Positions 12,945-25,015 of a stretch of 64,000 bases of DNA are shown one piece after another. Both the position numbers and the translations under genes were made by a program. The first letter of the stretch is position 1; each line of letters opens with the position of its first letter. A model generated the notes under the pieces. The model ran no database searches, was not told where the DNA came from, and saw nothing but the letters and a program-made list of their open reading frames with translations. The stretch comes from Vitellaria paradoxa (lineage: Eukaryota; Streptophyta; Magnoliopsida; Ericales; Sapotaceae), in assembly GCA_019916065.1 (NCBI GenBank), contig CM034239.1, forward strand, positions 47,319,812 through 47,383,811, given 5' to 3'.

Positions 12945-14075
12945 ATGGAAAGGCAAATGTCAGAAATGATGGCTGTTATACAAATTCTGATGGCCCAAAA
13001 TCAAGTACTGCTTCAGCAAGTGAATTCGCCTCTAGCTATGATTCCGCCCCAAGTGGACCCACCAATCAATTGAGCGAATAATGGAGGAGCTGTGAAACAC
13101 AATGGTGTTGAGAATGCTCCCAACAATAGTGCTGTACAACCAGTCCTTGGGGTTGGCGTTGTTGCGGAGAATAATTTTATCAACAGGTTCTCAGAGGAAT
13201 CGAGAAGAAGAGACAAAACTATGAGAGTCGAAGTCCTAGTTGGTGGCCGCCTCGAAGCATCGAGGGTGGAAGGCACCAGTAGCAAGGACGCCTCTGCTAA
13301 TTCATGGGAAGACCAGCTAAGGGCCATGTAGGCCCAAATGGAAAATGTTTTGGCGGCAGTTAAGGCGCTAAATACTGTGGAACGTCTCAATGCCCACATT
13401 GACTCTCTGTTCGACCCAGCAGTGATGGCCTGTCCTCTCCCCCCAAAGTTCAAGATGCCAATGTTAGGAACGTTTGATGGGTCACAAGATTCTTTTGACC
13501 ATTTGGAGACTTACAAGATGTTGATGCATATCCATGCTTACCTGGACAAGATAATGTGTTGGGTATTTCCAGCCACTCTCAAAGGGCCCGCTTGCCTCTG
13601 GTTTTCTAAAATCAAAGCAGGCTCTATTGCTCATTTTGCTCAACTGAGCAAACTCTTTGTCAGCCACATTATTGGCGGCTAAAGGCAGAAAAGGCTAGTT
13701 ACTCACCTCCTAACGGTCAAGCAAAACGGGGATAAGTTCCTGAGAAACTATGTTGGGAGATTCAATAAAGAAATTTTGGAGGTCGATGAGGTAGATGAGA
13801 AAGTGGTTATGACTGCCTTCTTGAGTGGGCTGAAATCGCTTAGGTTCATGGCCTCGTTGGTCAAAAAATCACTAGTTGACATGGCGGAGTTGATGTTCCG
13901 CGCGCAGAAGTACATCAACGTTGAGGATGCGATGAGGGTGAGGAAGGATGCAGACGTGGCACGGAGTTCAAAGCCCGAGAAGAAGAGGCCAAACGGATTC
14001 GATAGTGCTCGAGATATTAGAGACTCCAAGAATAGGAGGTATGAAAATAGGCCAGATCGAGTTTTTCCGTATGAT
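12945..14075 (+). pseudogene. Gypsy gag fragment (Retrotrans_gag)
   Basis: Starting at ATG 12,945 the frame encodes a Gln-rich N-terminus, then the conserved gag core in 13,338-14,060: PLPPKFKMPMLGTFDGS, DHLETYK, LKGPACLWFSKIKAGSI, FAQLSKLFVSHIIGG, then LTVKQNGDKFLRNYVGRFNKE, TAFLSGLKS and MAELMFRAQKYINVEDAM. This is the family that forms the Gypsy nucleocapsid shell. It is broken: stop codons at about 13,079, 13,329 and 13,681 interrupt it, and after NRPDRVFPYDF at about 14,075 the sequence runs into a T-rich junction and UGT-flank DNA. No protease, reverse transcriptase or integrase follows. Confidence 0.88.
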
Positions 14076-14099
14076 TTTTCAATTTTTTTTTTTTTGATA

Positions 14100-14548
14100 A
14101 AATGATTTTTCATGTTAGACCAAAAGGTTGCTGATTAGCTAGGATTTTGATATTCATAACATACTAGTAGACAATTCGAAAAGTAATTAATAATTGTATT
14201 CAATAAAAAGATGAATCTTCCCCATAGATACAATGTATAGAGATTTAAAAAAATGACCTAACCTTAAGAAACGACAATATGTCTGAAATTTATCATAATT
14301 TACAAATATAAAATTATAAAGAAAGAGAATAATAAATTAATATAAAATTGATAATTAACTCTGACTTCTATCTCAACGTAGGATACCTTTTAATTCAAAA
14401 ATGTATAGAGAAAATAATAAAAATAACATTTAAAGCTCTAAATGACAGTGTTCAATCGCTGGAAATTTTATATTATAATCATAAGTCGTAAAAATTATTT
14501 TTCTTGGAAAACATATCTAAAATTCACATATTATAAATTTAAATGAAA
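14100..14548. repeat. Flank-only relic of a fourth UGT module (left part)
   Basis: It matches 28,985-29,490, the flank upstream of the module 2 UGT, beginning at TTAGACCAAAAGG and running to AATTCACATATT. The match is interrupted by the Helitron-like insertion and resumes at 18,795. No UGT exon accompanies it. Confidence 0.8.
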
Positions 14549-17500
14549 CTAGCCGTAATGAATGCACGTTGTACGCGTATGTTATTTCTTATATATATAT
14601 ATATATATATATTAAAAAATAATAAAAATTTTAATTTTAATTTAATTTTAATAAATAAATTTAGATAAGTGTATGCTATTTCTTTTATACATTTAAATTA
14701 AAAAATAATAAAAAGTTAAAATTTAAAAATATTTTAATAAATAAATCAACATCAATGTATGTTATTTTTTTATATATTCAAATTAAAAAGTAATAAAAAT
14801 TAAAATTTAAAATAATATTAATAAATAAATCTATGATAGTATCTTTATATCATTTTTACATTGAGTTTTTTTTTTGTAGTTTCATTTACATCTCCAGACC
14901 AAATTTAAGGGAGAATTTTAACTTGAAAGAATGAACTCTTTGCTAATTTAGTGAAAAAATCAAACCTGAAATGAAATTTCATATAATGTATGTTCATAAT
15001 ATTTACATTATTTCATTTTACTGGTTGGTTCACAAAATTAGAAATATAATAATATACTTCTATTATATAGTATAAAATTAATTCTGTTACCATAATAATT
15101 TCTATCCATTGCAACTATCAAAGATTTTGTGAAAAATAATTTTCATGATCTAATAAATGTTAGATTACATTTTTCTTTAAAAACAATTTATTTATGTAAC
15201 ATAAGTAAAACACACGACAATGTATTTGATTTGCTTTTAAAATATATTGGCCCAAAATTCATTCAAAAATAGGAATTACATCTCAAAGAAATAAAAGTTT
15301 TATATACAATTTCAAACTTATTACTTATTGCTATTTTATACTTTTTTTTTAATTTGTGATATGTAATATAATATTATAATTTCATGTAAATTTATATTCT
15401 ATTTCAAATAAAAATATATTACATAATTTGATAAATATTAATTAAGTAAATTAATATTTACATAAAATACACTATATTTTTGTTAAATATAATTAGATTA
15501 ACCATAGTCTCTAATTAAAGTAGAATTCTAATAAATAATTATAAATTAAGATAAAATTTGAATAGCATTCAATATTTGGTAGACAAAAAATTTAAAATTT
15601 CAAAAGGAAGAAAAATTTAATAAAATCTACAAAGTCACACTAAAAATCAAATTAAATAAAAATATAATAAATTTAAAAAAATCATGTTTTGTATATTTAA
15701 ATGAACAAATTGAAAAATAAGTCAAACAAGTGACTTTCAATATAATATGATACATAAAAAATTTTAAAATTTTACCAATAATACAAAATACAACAAAAAT
15801 TAAATTAAAAATAACATTAAAGAATAAAATAAAATCTAAAAAATGAGATCCTATATATTTGAATTAAGGAATTAAAAATAAGTCAAAAAATAAATACAAA
15901 AACAAAAAGTAATTTTAATGTAAAGGAATATTATCTAATAAAAATAAATATAATATTTTATTAATAGAAGGAAATATTTCAGTTATACCTTGTGAAAAAG
16001 TTAACAAAATTGAAATATAAAATTTTATAATGCTTTGATAATTTTTTTATCATTATTGTACAATAATATTTTCATATTAAATAAAAATAAAATAAAATTC
16101 AAAAAAATTATACCCGGTATATTTAAATAAACAAATTAAAAAAAAACCCTAAAAAGAGGTGCTCGTCAGAATTTAATGTATAAAATTCTAAATTTTAACA
16201 ATAATAAAAAATATAACAAAATCTAAAAATTAAACAATCACATTAAAGAATAAAATTTTTAAAAAATCAAACCTTATATTTTTGAATAATCAAATTAAAA
16301 AATATACCAAGGAATAAGTTTTCCCTGAAGTCTGAAACAAAAAAAATTAAAATTTTATCAGTATTGAAAAATATAATAAAATTTAAACCTAATATCAACA
16401 ATCACATTAATATATAGAACAAAATCTAAAAAGTCAAACCTGATTTATTTTAATGAACGCATTAAAAAATAAATTAAAAATAAATATATAAACAAAAAAA
16501 TTAATTTCAATATAAAAAAATATCATCTAATAAAAATAAATATAACAAACCCATTCGTATTCTTAATGACCAAAACAAAATTAACAAATATTATTATGTT
16601 TTACGCACTTCCTCCCAACCAACCAAGTTACTTATAAACAAAAGCCACCATAATAAAATTCTGACAAATTTTTTCTAGACGTGAATGCTATTTTATAAAT
16701 TTTTTAAAAATACTATGTGTATTAATTAGATGTGAATTCATATTCTATTTTCAAATAGGAATATATTATCTAATTTAATACATATCAAATATTTGATATT
16801 GATTTATTGAAATTATTTAATTATGCTACAACTAATACATGTATTTTAGACAATATTAAGATAATAATAAAAACTATATGATCATGATTCAAAATAATTT
16901 GCATATTTCTCTTTATTTACGATTATCCAAATATATGATAGAATTTAAATAGATATGGATTAATAAAATTTTTAATTTAAAAAATCTTGTTAGAATTTGT
17001 CTAATTGATAAAATTTAATTAGTATTAAAATCAATTAATGAACGTTCTAGTTTGAATAAATTTGAGAATAAGTGACAATTATGTACAATACTAATTTTTA
17101 TATATTATATAATTATAAATTAAGATAATTATAGTTATAAATGATGTTAATAAATTAAAATTTTTATTTAATAGGCCAATTATTATTTTGTATTAATTTT
17201 GTTTAATAATAATATTTATTACGTTTTAATTTGGTTTTTGCATTATTTTGTTTAATAATAATATTTATTGTTAGTTTGTTAATAATAATATTTATTACTT
17301 TTTAAATAATAATTTATTAAAATATATAAAATATAAAAAATAAGAAAATATTAAGTAATATCAATTTTAAAAAATTAAAATATTTATTTAATAGGATAAC
17401 TATTTTTTTGCATTATTTTGTTTAATTATAGACTCAATATTTTTTTAAATTTTTTAGTACTTTTGTTTCTTTTAAATTCTATCTATAGTTATCTTATTAT

Positions 17501-18794
17501 TACCATATCTTCTAATTTAATAGATTTTTTAATTTTTAAAAATTTTTATTATTTTAAATTCTATATTATTAAATCAAAAAGAGTAATATGTATAATATTT
17601 AAAAAATAAAATCATTTTAAATAACCGCGTCTCTCTACATCACCCATTGCCAATTTTATTTTTTTAATTTCTTATATTGTTTGATATTTTTAATAAATAA
17701 TATTACAATACATATAATTTTAATAAAAAAATATTATAATTAATTTAAGATATATCACTTATTTTTTCTAATAATAAAAATAATAAAAGGACATGTTATT
17801 TGTTAGTAAATTAAAATCTTTATTTAATAGATTTATTAACTTTTGCATTATTTTGTTTAATAATAATTATTTGTTTTCAATTAAACTTTATTAAAATATA
17901 GAAATATATATATAAAAATAAGAAGTTATATGATAAATAGAAGTGTAGATTAAATAATATTTTGTTTAATAATAATTATTATATTTTAAATAATAATTTA
18001 TTAAAATATAAAAAATAAAAAATAAGAAGTTATATAATAAATAGAAGTATAGATTAAATAAAAATATCAAGTAATCGGAGAGTAATCATTATTATTAGGG
18101 AATATAATTGGATATAATTTAATTTGCATAAAAATTGAATGTGCATGAGAGTAATCATCATTAATTAGAGAATATAATTGAATATAATTTGATTTGCATG
18201 AAAATTGAATTTGAGAGTAATGGAAATATAATTGAAACTAAAGAAAAATAAAAATGTCTAAGTATCCAATAAAAAATTTTCAAACATTCTGACTTTTTAT
18301 AGTAGTATGAGAGTAATCATTATTGATTAAAGAATATAATTCGATATAATTGAAATTGTAGAAAAATGCATGGAGATAAGTGTTCAATAAAAGTTGTTCA
18401 AACATTCGAACTTTTGAGAGTAATTATCATTGATTAGAGAATATAATTGGATATAATTTAATTTGTATAAAAATCGGTTACTAATGTGAGAATAATCATC
18501 ATTAATAAGGGAATATAACCGAATATAATTTGGTTTGTATAAAAATCGGTAATAAATGTGAGAGTAATCATCATTGATTAAGAAATATAATTAAATATAA
18601 TTGAAATTTTAAAAAAATAAAAGGGTATAAGTGTTGAATAAAAATTTTTCAAATATTCAGACTTTTAAGAATAATCATCATTGATTAGGGAATATAATTA
18701 AATATAATTAAAATTATAAAAAAAATAAAATGATATAACTATCTAATAAAAATTTTTCAAATATTTAAATTTTTTATAGTAATATAGATATAGA
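14549..18794 (-). mobile_element. Helitron-like non-autonomous element, about 4.2 kb
   Basis: The insertion is defined by comparison with 29,480-29,500, where the flanks are contiguous. On the minus strand the 5' end reads TCTATATCTATATTACTAT (18,794 downward; 18,788 is an alternative start) preceded by A. The 3' end is CTAG (14,549-14,552) followed by T, with a short hairpin CGCGT-ACA-ACGTG ending 12 nt before CTAG. TC...CTAG ends inserted between A and T, without target duplication, are the Helitron signature. The interior is extremely AT-rich and holds no Rep/helicase coding, so it would need an autonomous partner. Its left edge has about 11 extra bases relative to the empty site. Confidence 0.6.
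18066..18715. repeat. Sevenfold sub-terminal repeat in the Helitron-like element
   Basis: A unit of the form GAGAGTAATCATCATTGATTA then GAATATAATTGGATATAATT recurs near 18,070, 18,147, 18,309, 18,415, 18,488, 18,560 and 18,670. Spacing varies from about 70 to 160 bp and each copy has point changes. Confidence 0.85.
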
Positions 18795-19080
18795 TATGTG
18801 TGTACAAATTATCAAAAATGCCCTTAAGCAGCATGGTATAGTATAAAATTATATATTTTTGATAAATTAAAAGTAATTAGCGGACAAATGCTGACATCTA
18901 GTGCATTATTTCAATAGAAGATTTCAGTCATATGTAAAGAGTAATACGAGTAATTTTGTAAAGAAACAATCCAATTGACAAAGAATTAAGAACAATGTCT
19001 CCAACTTGGGCATGCCGAATTACGTGGGTTAAGAAAGAAATCCAAAGTCCTCTAATCATTTGTGATTACTTTAATATGCC
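18795..19080. repeat. Flank-only relic of a fourth UGT module (right part)
   Basis: 18,795-18,830 continues the module 2 flank match (about 29,490-29,525). 18,925-19,080 matches the UGT upstream flanks at 6,588-6,725 and 38,110-38,260, including CAATCCAATTGACAAAGAATT and a GTGATTACTTTAA block. It is a chimera of two flank types. Confidence 0.7.
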
Positions 19081-20690
19081 CTCGTATTTTTTTAATTTAG
19101 ATACTGTTTGAATGCTTAAATTTTAATAATTTTTATTTTTTAGTCAAAACTTATTAGTTATAATATTTGGTATATTTGGTCAAGTAAAGAACAAGTTTTA
19201 GTAATTTTTTTGTAAATTTTGAATGTTTGATAAAATTTTCGATAATTTTTAGTAATTTTTAATAAATTTTGATAACTTTTAAATTAAACAACTTACCTAA
19301 TTGAAAAAAAAATGATAAAAATTAATATTTTATTAAATATTTAAGAAGTAAAATTTAATAATTTTTTTGCTGAAAATTAAATTATCAAAAAGTAACGTGG
19401 AGTCCAATTTTTTGGCTGAAAATTAAATTATCAAAAAGTAAGTGGAATCCAACTCCAGCCACACAACCGGTTCGGCCTTTTTGTTACCTAGCGCTAAACG
19501 ACGTCAGAAATTATTTGTAATAAGGCCGACAGCAGAAAAATGTTCACATCAAACAAACGAACGTACCAAATTCCATGAGGCTTATTTAGAGGGCGGGTAT
19601 ATGAAAATACTAGACTTAGTTAAATTCGATAAAAATTCACTAGGAAATACCTCAACGAGATTAGAATAAATTTGAAATTAAAATTTAATATCTGTTCGAG
19701 TTAAAAATAGGTTTAAGATTTACGTATAAGATATCCGGTACTCGATATCTGATATCCGTTTATATTTATATGGTATCCATTTAATAAAATAAAATATAAT
19801 ATAATATATATTTATAATTTTATTCTTGAAATAAAATTTTTGAAATTCTTAAGTCAATGTCATTTATGCTTTATTCACAATTGCTCTTAACTTTGTCGGG
19901 ATAGTTTTTTTTTTTACTAGTTTAATTTATGATTTGTTGTGTATTATTTTCACATGTCATGGATTATTTCATATTGGGTTTAAAAGTTTTTTTATCAATT
20001 ATGATTCCTATTGTACTGTTCTAAGAGTATACTTCTGTGTATTTTGTACATTTATTTTACTATGTATAATATATTTCTTTTACCCTTCAAAAAAAACTTA
20101 GAGGTCTTTTAACAAATGAATTTGTTAAATTTAATATTTTTGTCGCTTACTAAATTTTTTATTTTTATTTCAAATTGGGTATTTAATAGGTACTTCGCAG
20201 GTAATTTGACAAATTGAACATAAACGTTACAAGTTTGGGATGGATTTCACAAGTTTAGAATAAGATGAATTTGGGATTTCAACTAAAAAATAAATAGATT
20301 TGAAACGATAATAATAAGTAAAAAATAAATGAGTTTGATAATAACATCGACAAATTAAGCAACTATCTTATCCGTTTACATCTATAGGCTTATTAGCCAC
20401 TCTCCCCCCCCCCCCTCTTTTTTCTGCTTCTGGTCTTTGCATTATTGGCAAATCCAGCTGTAAGTAACCTCTGTCATTTCCCTGCACCTAATACTTTAAT
20501 AATTGAAAAGTCTTCAAATATTAAAAAAAAAAAAGAAGTCACAAAATATTTCCTCCTTTGTGATGTATTATTCTATCAAAAAAGTAATAAATATTAAAAA
20601 ATCATTAGAATGTTATGATTTTTATAAATTTATTAAATTAAACTATTTTATTACACTGTATCATTATTACATCCTTCTAGTATAAATTTT
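19081..20690. other. AT-rich spacer, no gene recognised
   Basis: A 51-bp-offset direct repeat (GCTGAAAATTAAATTATCAAAAAGTAA) lies at 19,371-19,397 and 19,422-19,448. Around 19,730-19,765 there are GATATCCG-type short repeats of a kind found in plant transposon remnants. A C-run lies at 20,404-20,416. The small open frame at 19,442-19,669 has no recognisable domain. Confidence 0.5.
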
Positions 20691-21004
20691 TGTTAAATAT
20701 TTTTTTTTATGGATTAGTAAGATCTCATTATTTTTTAATGAAAATAATAACACGATCTAAGCCAAACCAAATGCTTAGCCCCATTTGATAATATTTTCAT
20801 TTTCTGTTTTTGTTTTTAAAATTTTGTAAACTGATAATAGAAATATGTTAGTTGAATCTATTTATATTTTTTATTTTTTAAAAAATAAAAATTTAAACAG
20901 AAAGGATTAAACAAAAAAAAAGTGTATATATTTTTTTTTGTTTCAAATATTTTGTCAATTTTTATATTTTGTCTATTTCTGTTGCATCATATTAAAATGA
21001 ATTA

Positions 21005-21172
21005 ATCTTGTGGATTAGCTCACCTACTAAGACCTTGAATTTACTCTCTAACAGTTACTAGTTCGAATCTCCTCACGATCAATAGAATGTTTACCCAGTT
21101 ATTAACTTTAAGATTTAGAGATTGGTTAAGGTGTGCGCAAACTGACCCGAATATTCTAAGTTACAAAAAAAG
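21005..21172 (+). repeat. tRNA-derived SINE-like sequence
   Basis: A pol III A-box-like GGATTAGCTCACCTACTAAGA (about 21,012-21,032) is followed by a B-box-like AGTTCGAATCT (21,060-21,070), then a unique body and a short A-rich end at about 21,165. The spacing fits a tRNA-type promoter. No cloverleaf or acceptor stem is complete, so it is not called a tRNA gene. No flanking duplication was confirmed. Confidence 0.5.
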
Positions 21173-23025
21173 AATTATTTCATTCAAATATTTAGTTAAA
21201 CTAAAATTATTTGTAATAAATAATAATATTAAATTAAATTAGTTATCTAAATTAATATGTGATATATTTTATTAATTATTTTTAACAAATAATTTAATTA
21301 AATTAATTAATTTAATTAATATGAAATATATTTTACTAATTATTTTTAATAAATAATATAATTACATTAATTTAATTTAATTATAAAAATTAATATGTAA
21401 ATATTCAGTTAATTTATTTTTAGAAATAACTAAATTAAATTAATTAATTTAGTTAATGTAATTAATGTTTAATATATTTTATCAAATTATTTTTAATAAA
21501 TATCATAATTAAATTATTCAAATTATTATAAAATATATTTTATTCAATTGTTCTTAATAAATAATATATTTTATATTCATTCAATTAATAATATAATAAC
21601 TATATTTTTTTAAGTTTTTACTAAGTAATATAATTAAATTATAATTTAATATTTTTTATATTTATTGAATTAAATTATTTTTATCAAATAATTAAACTAA
21701 ATTAAAACAAAATATATTTTTTAAATTCAATTGATTTTTTTAAAAAACTAATAAAATATAAAAAATTAATTATTATAAATAAAATTACATATTTAAATGC
21801 ATTTTCTATTTTCCTTTAAAAAATAACAAAAAAAATAAAAACATACACAAAAAACCGACAGCATTGTAAAACAAGCCTCCAGCATTCATTATTAAAGCCA
21901 TATTTGCTGGACTCCCAAACGCATGAATATTGATCCCAAATATATAAAAATGTTTGTTTAAAAATTATGGTATGATGACCAGAAAATTCAGCAAAGGGAC
22001 TTGATTGGTTGGCCTGTTTAAAATTCAGCAAAGGTGTGCTTGCTTGGTTGACCCGTAAACTCGCCGTGCATGTTTCGGGGTAATTAATTTAAGAGTTAAC
22101 AGTAGTATTCAAAGTAACAAAGGAAAATGGTCACAATCCACAAACCCACCATTGGAAGGCTTAGGGCTATGATTGGCTTTGGGAGTAGAACAATGAAAAA
22201 GAAAAGTGATAGAGGAGAGAAAATGAGAAATATTGTGAAAAAAGACATAATATTATTATTATTATCTTTTGTTTGGTTTCGCGAAGAAATCAGAAAAAAA
22301 TTTTTGTTTCGTATGATCACGTAAAGGAAAAGGAAAGATAAGTTAAGAAATTAATATAATAAAAAAAAATAGAGACCATATGAGAAGAAAATAAAAAGAA
22401 AAGTTAAATTTGTCTTAATTGTCTTTTCTATATCTTTTTCTTCTCTACTAAATTATCAAACTAGTCAGAAGAGAAGAAAAAAAACTTTAAAATTTTTACT
22501 TTAAAATTTTCTATATCTCTTTTCAGCTTTTGATCCGCCCTAATCAAACTGAAGATGAGAAAATGTTGGCTTGAAGTAATTGGTTTAGGTATGTATCTAT
22601 TGTTGTAAGAAAATTAGATTACAAGATTCATATTAAAACTAGAAAAAAATTAATAAATTAATTTTATAATAACAACCATTATCTTTGTTGGACTTTTGTT
22701 GGACTTTTGAGGTTTGAATATATGTCATTGAATTTTTTAATCATATTTAGAGTTGATTGTGAAAATTAAATTACTTAATAATTGATTTAATAATTTTTTA
22801 ATACTAAATGTGATTGAATTTATATTTATTCTAATTTTTTTTTTCATTCTTAGTAGGATATGGGAAACTATCATTTCATTTTATTATTGTTGAATTTTTC
22901 TTTACATATGTCAAGCTTTTCCTTCTTTCTTTCTTTTTTTTTTTTTTTACAATTTTAAATCATTAAAAAAATTTTAATTCGTTTTGTTTTGTAATGTGAA
23001 TAATATGCGTGAACAATACTAAACA

Positions 23026-23068
<43 letters not shown>
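23026..23068. repeat. AAT microsatellite
   Basis: About 14 AAT units. The same site in modules 1 (near 1,230) and 3 (30,936-30,979) has different lengths. Confidence 0.95.
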
Positions 23069-23627
23069 GTCATCAACGAACAAAAACAAATTTATCAAAA
23101 AAATTGGCTAAATAACCAAAGCCTCTTGTTGCCAAGTGAAGCATATATGACTTATTGGTGGTTTTTAAATTGTCTCTCTTTTACTTTTTAGCATTTATAT
23201 ATCAGGATAAATTTCCTTCCTTCGCATTTGCTCGGTAAGCCATCAATCAAAAACACATTCGAACTAAGAGCAAAAAGATTGTGGAAATATTAATTAACTT
23301 GAAATATGTTTTCAGGAGATTAACAATAAATAATTAAACATGTATAAAGTTATAAAAATTAATATAAAAAAATTATAATCTCGTAATTTGTATTATGAAT
23401 AAAAAATTTAAATTCCGTAACAATTTGTAGAGGTCAAAACACACCAAATAAAGACTGAAAGAAAATTTTCATCATATATAGAAGCAAATCCATTCCAAAA
23501 TTGAAGTGAAAATTTTAGTTCTTTCAAGGGACATTCCTTTCCATATCATTATCACACATACATGGGGAATTGTTATACATGCTGGAAATTGATCTGCCAA
23601 TTTAAAGTAATGTCATGGTTGCATAAA

Positions 23628-25015
23628 CTAGCCTCCTACTGAGGGCAACATCTTGTTAACCAAGTTGTCCAAATTCAAAGTTGATGAACCATGAGAACTT
23701 GTTGCCTTCTTCGCCAATTTTTTCCAGTCCATAGCATTGCTCTTCATTTGCCTCCCCTTCTCTCCTCTCATTAGCTCTCTTATAAGTTCCTCAATTCCAT
23801 CCCTCTTTACATTATTATCAATCTCCATTCCAACCTCCCACTTATGGCAAACATATTTACAGTTTGTTTGTTGATCACCTATTAAAGGACAACAAATCAT
23901 GGGCACACCCATGGAGAAGCTCTAAAGAGTCAAATTTCATCTAGGGTTCCTAAAGAAGCCTCCCGCCGATGGGTGGTTCAAGACCTCCTCTTGTGAGTGC
24001 CAGTTTGCTATTACACCTCTTTCTTTAATTTCAACCACACATTTATTTGGCAAAATTGCAAAGTCACTGATCACCAGATCGAGCCTAATTATCTGCACGA
24101 AATGATAGTTGTTATTAGTTAGTCCCCAATCAAACTACAATAACTATTACTTTGTCATGACTATAATGCTCCCAAGATTCACATAAATCACAGATTCGAG
24201 CTACTTCACATCTAGCCATTGGAGGCTCTCTGATTTTTTCTTTCCATAAGTTATATATGATCGTCTTTGTTCTCTCTTATTTTGATATCTGATTCATAAG
24301 TAACTGTAGAGGGCTAATAGTATGGACATATATTAACATGGATAAGAGAATGTGAAGTGAATCTTGCTCTAAAGTACCAAACATTTGGATAATATTTGCT
24401 GACACTTTGGAAGCTCTTTGTGTCGCTTCCATGCAGAAGTTAAACACTCTATCATTGGGATTTGTAATTCGAGCATAATTTGGGAGATCTTTCCAGTGGA
24501 TATCTTTTATATTTGAAATTTAGTTTGTAATGGTATATATCTAGGTACCTATTTGTTAAATAGCTTACATTTGAGCACACATAATATCTATTAAATCGCA
24601 AACATACAAATTTTATATCACACTTTAGTAAATCAACATCTAATTAATTCCCAACTAATTAGAACCTAATGATCATTTTCAAAACCAAAGCACTTTGTGT
24701 GTTTGTTATACTTTTAATGTTAAATTCTCTCTCCCCTATCCACCGTTGGTGGATGGAGGTGAGCTTTCTAATTACCATTGGATTTGGATTAGTGGACGCC
24801 CAACAGGTGCTTGATATGTGGTCTAACCTCGCTCTGTCAACATAAATTTATATATTCGTAGCTTTTATTGGTGTAAAGCCTTTTTCCAGCAAAGCATGAA
24901 ACTGACAAAAATCTATGAAACCGATAAAAATCCAAGAAACCGCAAGTAGAGATTATCTATAAGAGTGTGATAGGAATTCCGAGTTGTTCAGTAGCCGTGA
25001 CGACGAACATCATAA
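23628..25015 (-). pseudogene. psi-C: decayed UGT85-type glycosyltransferase
   Basis: The C-terminal 94 codons (23,912-23,628) are still open and include MGVPMICCPLIGDQQTN, the tail of the PSPG box, and end NKMLPSVGG. Upstream, the box reads EEVLNHPSAGGF but then loses HGGWNS to a frameshifted stretch with a stop. Exon 2 decays fully by about 24,560. Pieces of exon 1 remain at about 24,858-24,910 (donor GT changed to CT) and 24,955-25,015. The latter stops abruptly where a transposon-like block begins. It is the module 2 counterpart of psi-A and psi-E. Confidence 0.88.

Larger units (their letters stand above)
20691..23627. repeat. Module 2 flank with a private 1.1-kb insertion
   Basis: 20,691-20,775 and 21,885-23,627 align with 29,560-29,690 and 29,690-31,610 in module 3. 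Between them, 20,776-21,884 is absent from module 3 and contains the SINE-like sequence and an AT-rich tract at 21,173-21,800 with recurring TATTTTATTAATTATTTTTA-like units. No coding sequence was seen. Confidence 0.7.

Noticed and set aside
13013..13453. Minus-strand frame of 146 codons
   Set aside because: Antisense to the Gypsy gag; no domain of its own.
18066..18715. CRISPR-like spaced repeats
   Set aside because: Repeats are degenerate, unevenly spaced and inside a eukaryotic transposon; no CRISPR system is expected.
19442..19669. 75-codon plus-strand frame
   Set aside because: No recognisable domain; lies in transposon-like AT-rich DNA.
21005..21172. tRNA gene
   Set aside because: A and B boxes are present but there is no acceptor stem or full cloverleaf; a SINE relic fits better.
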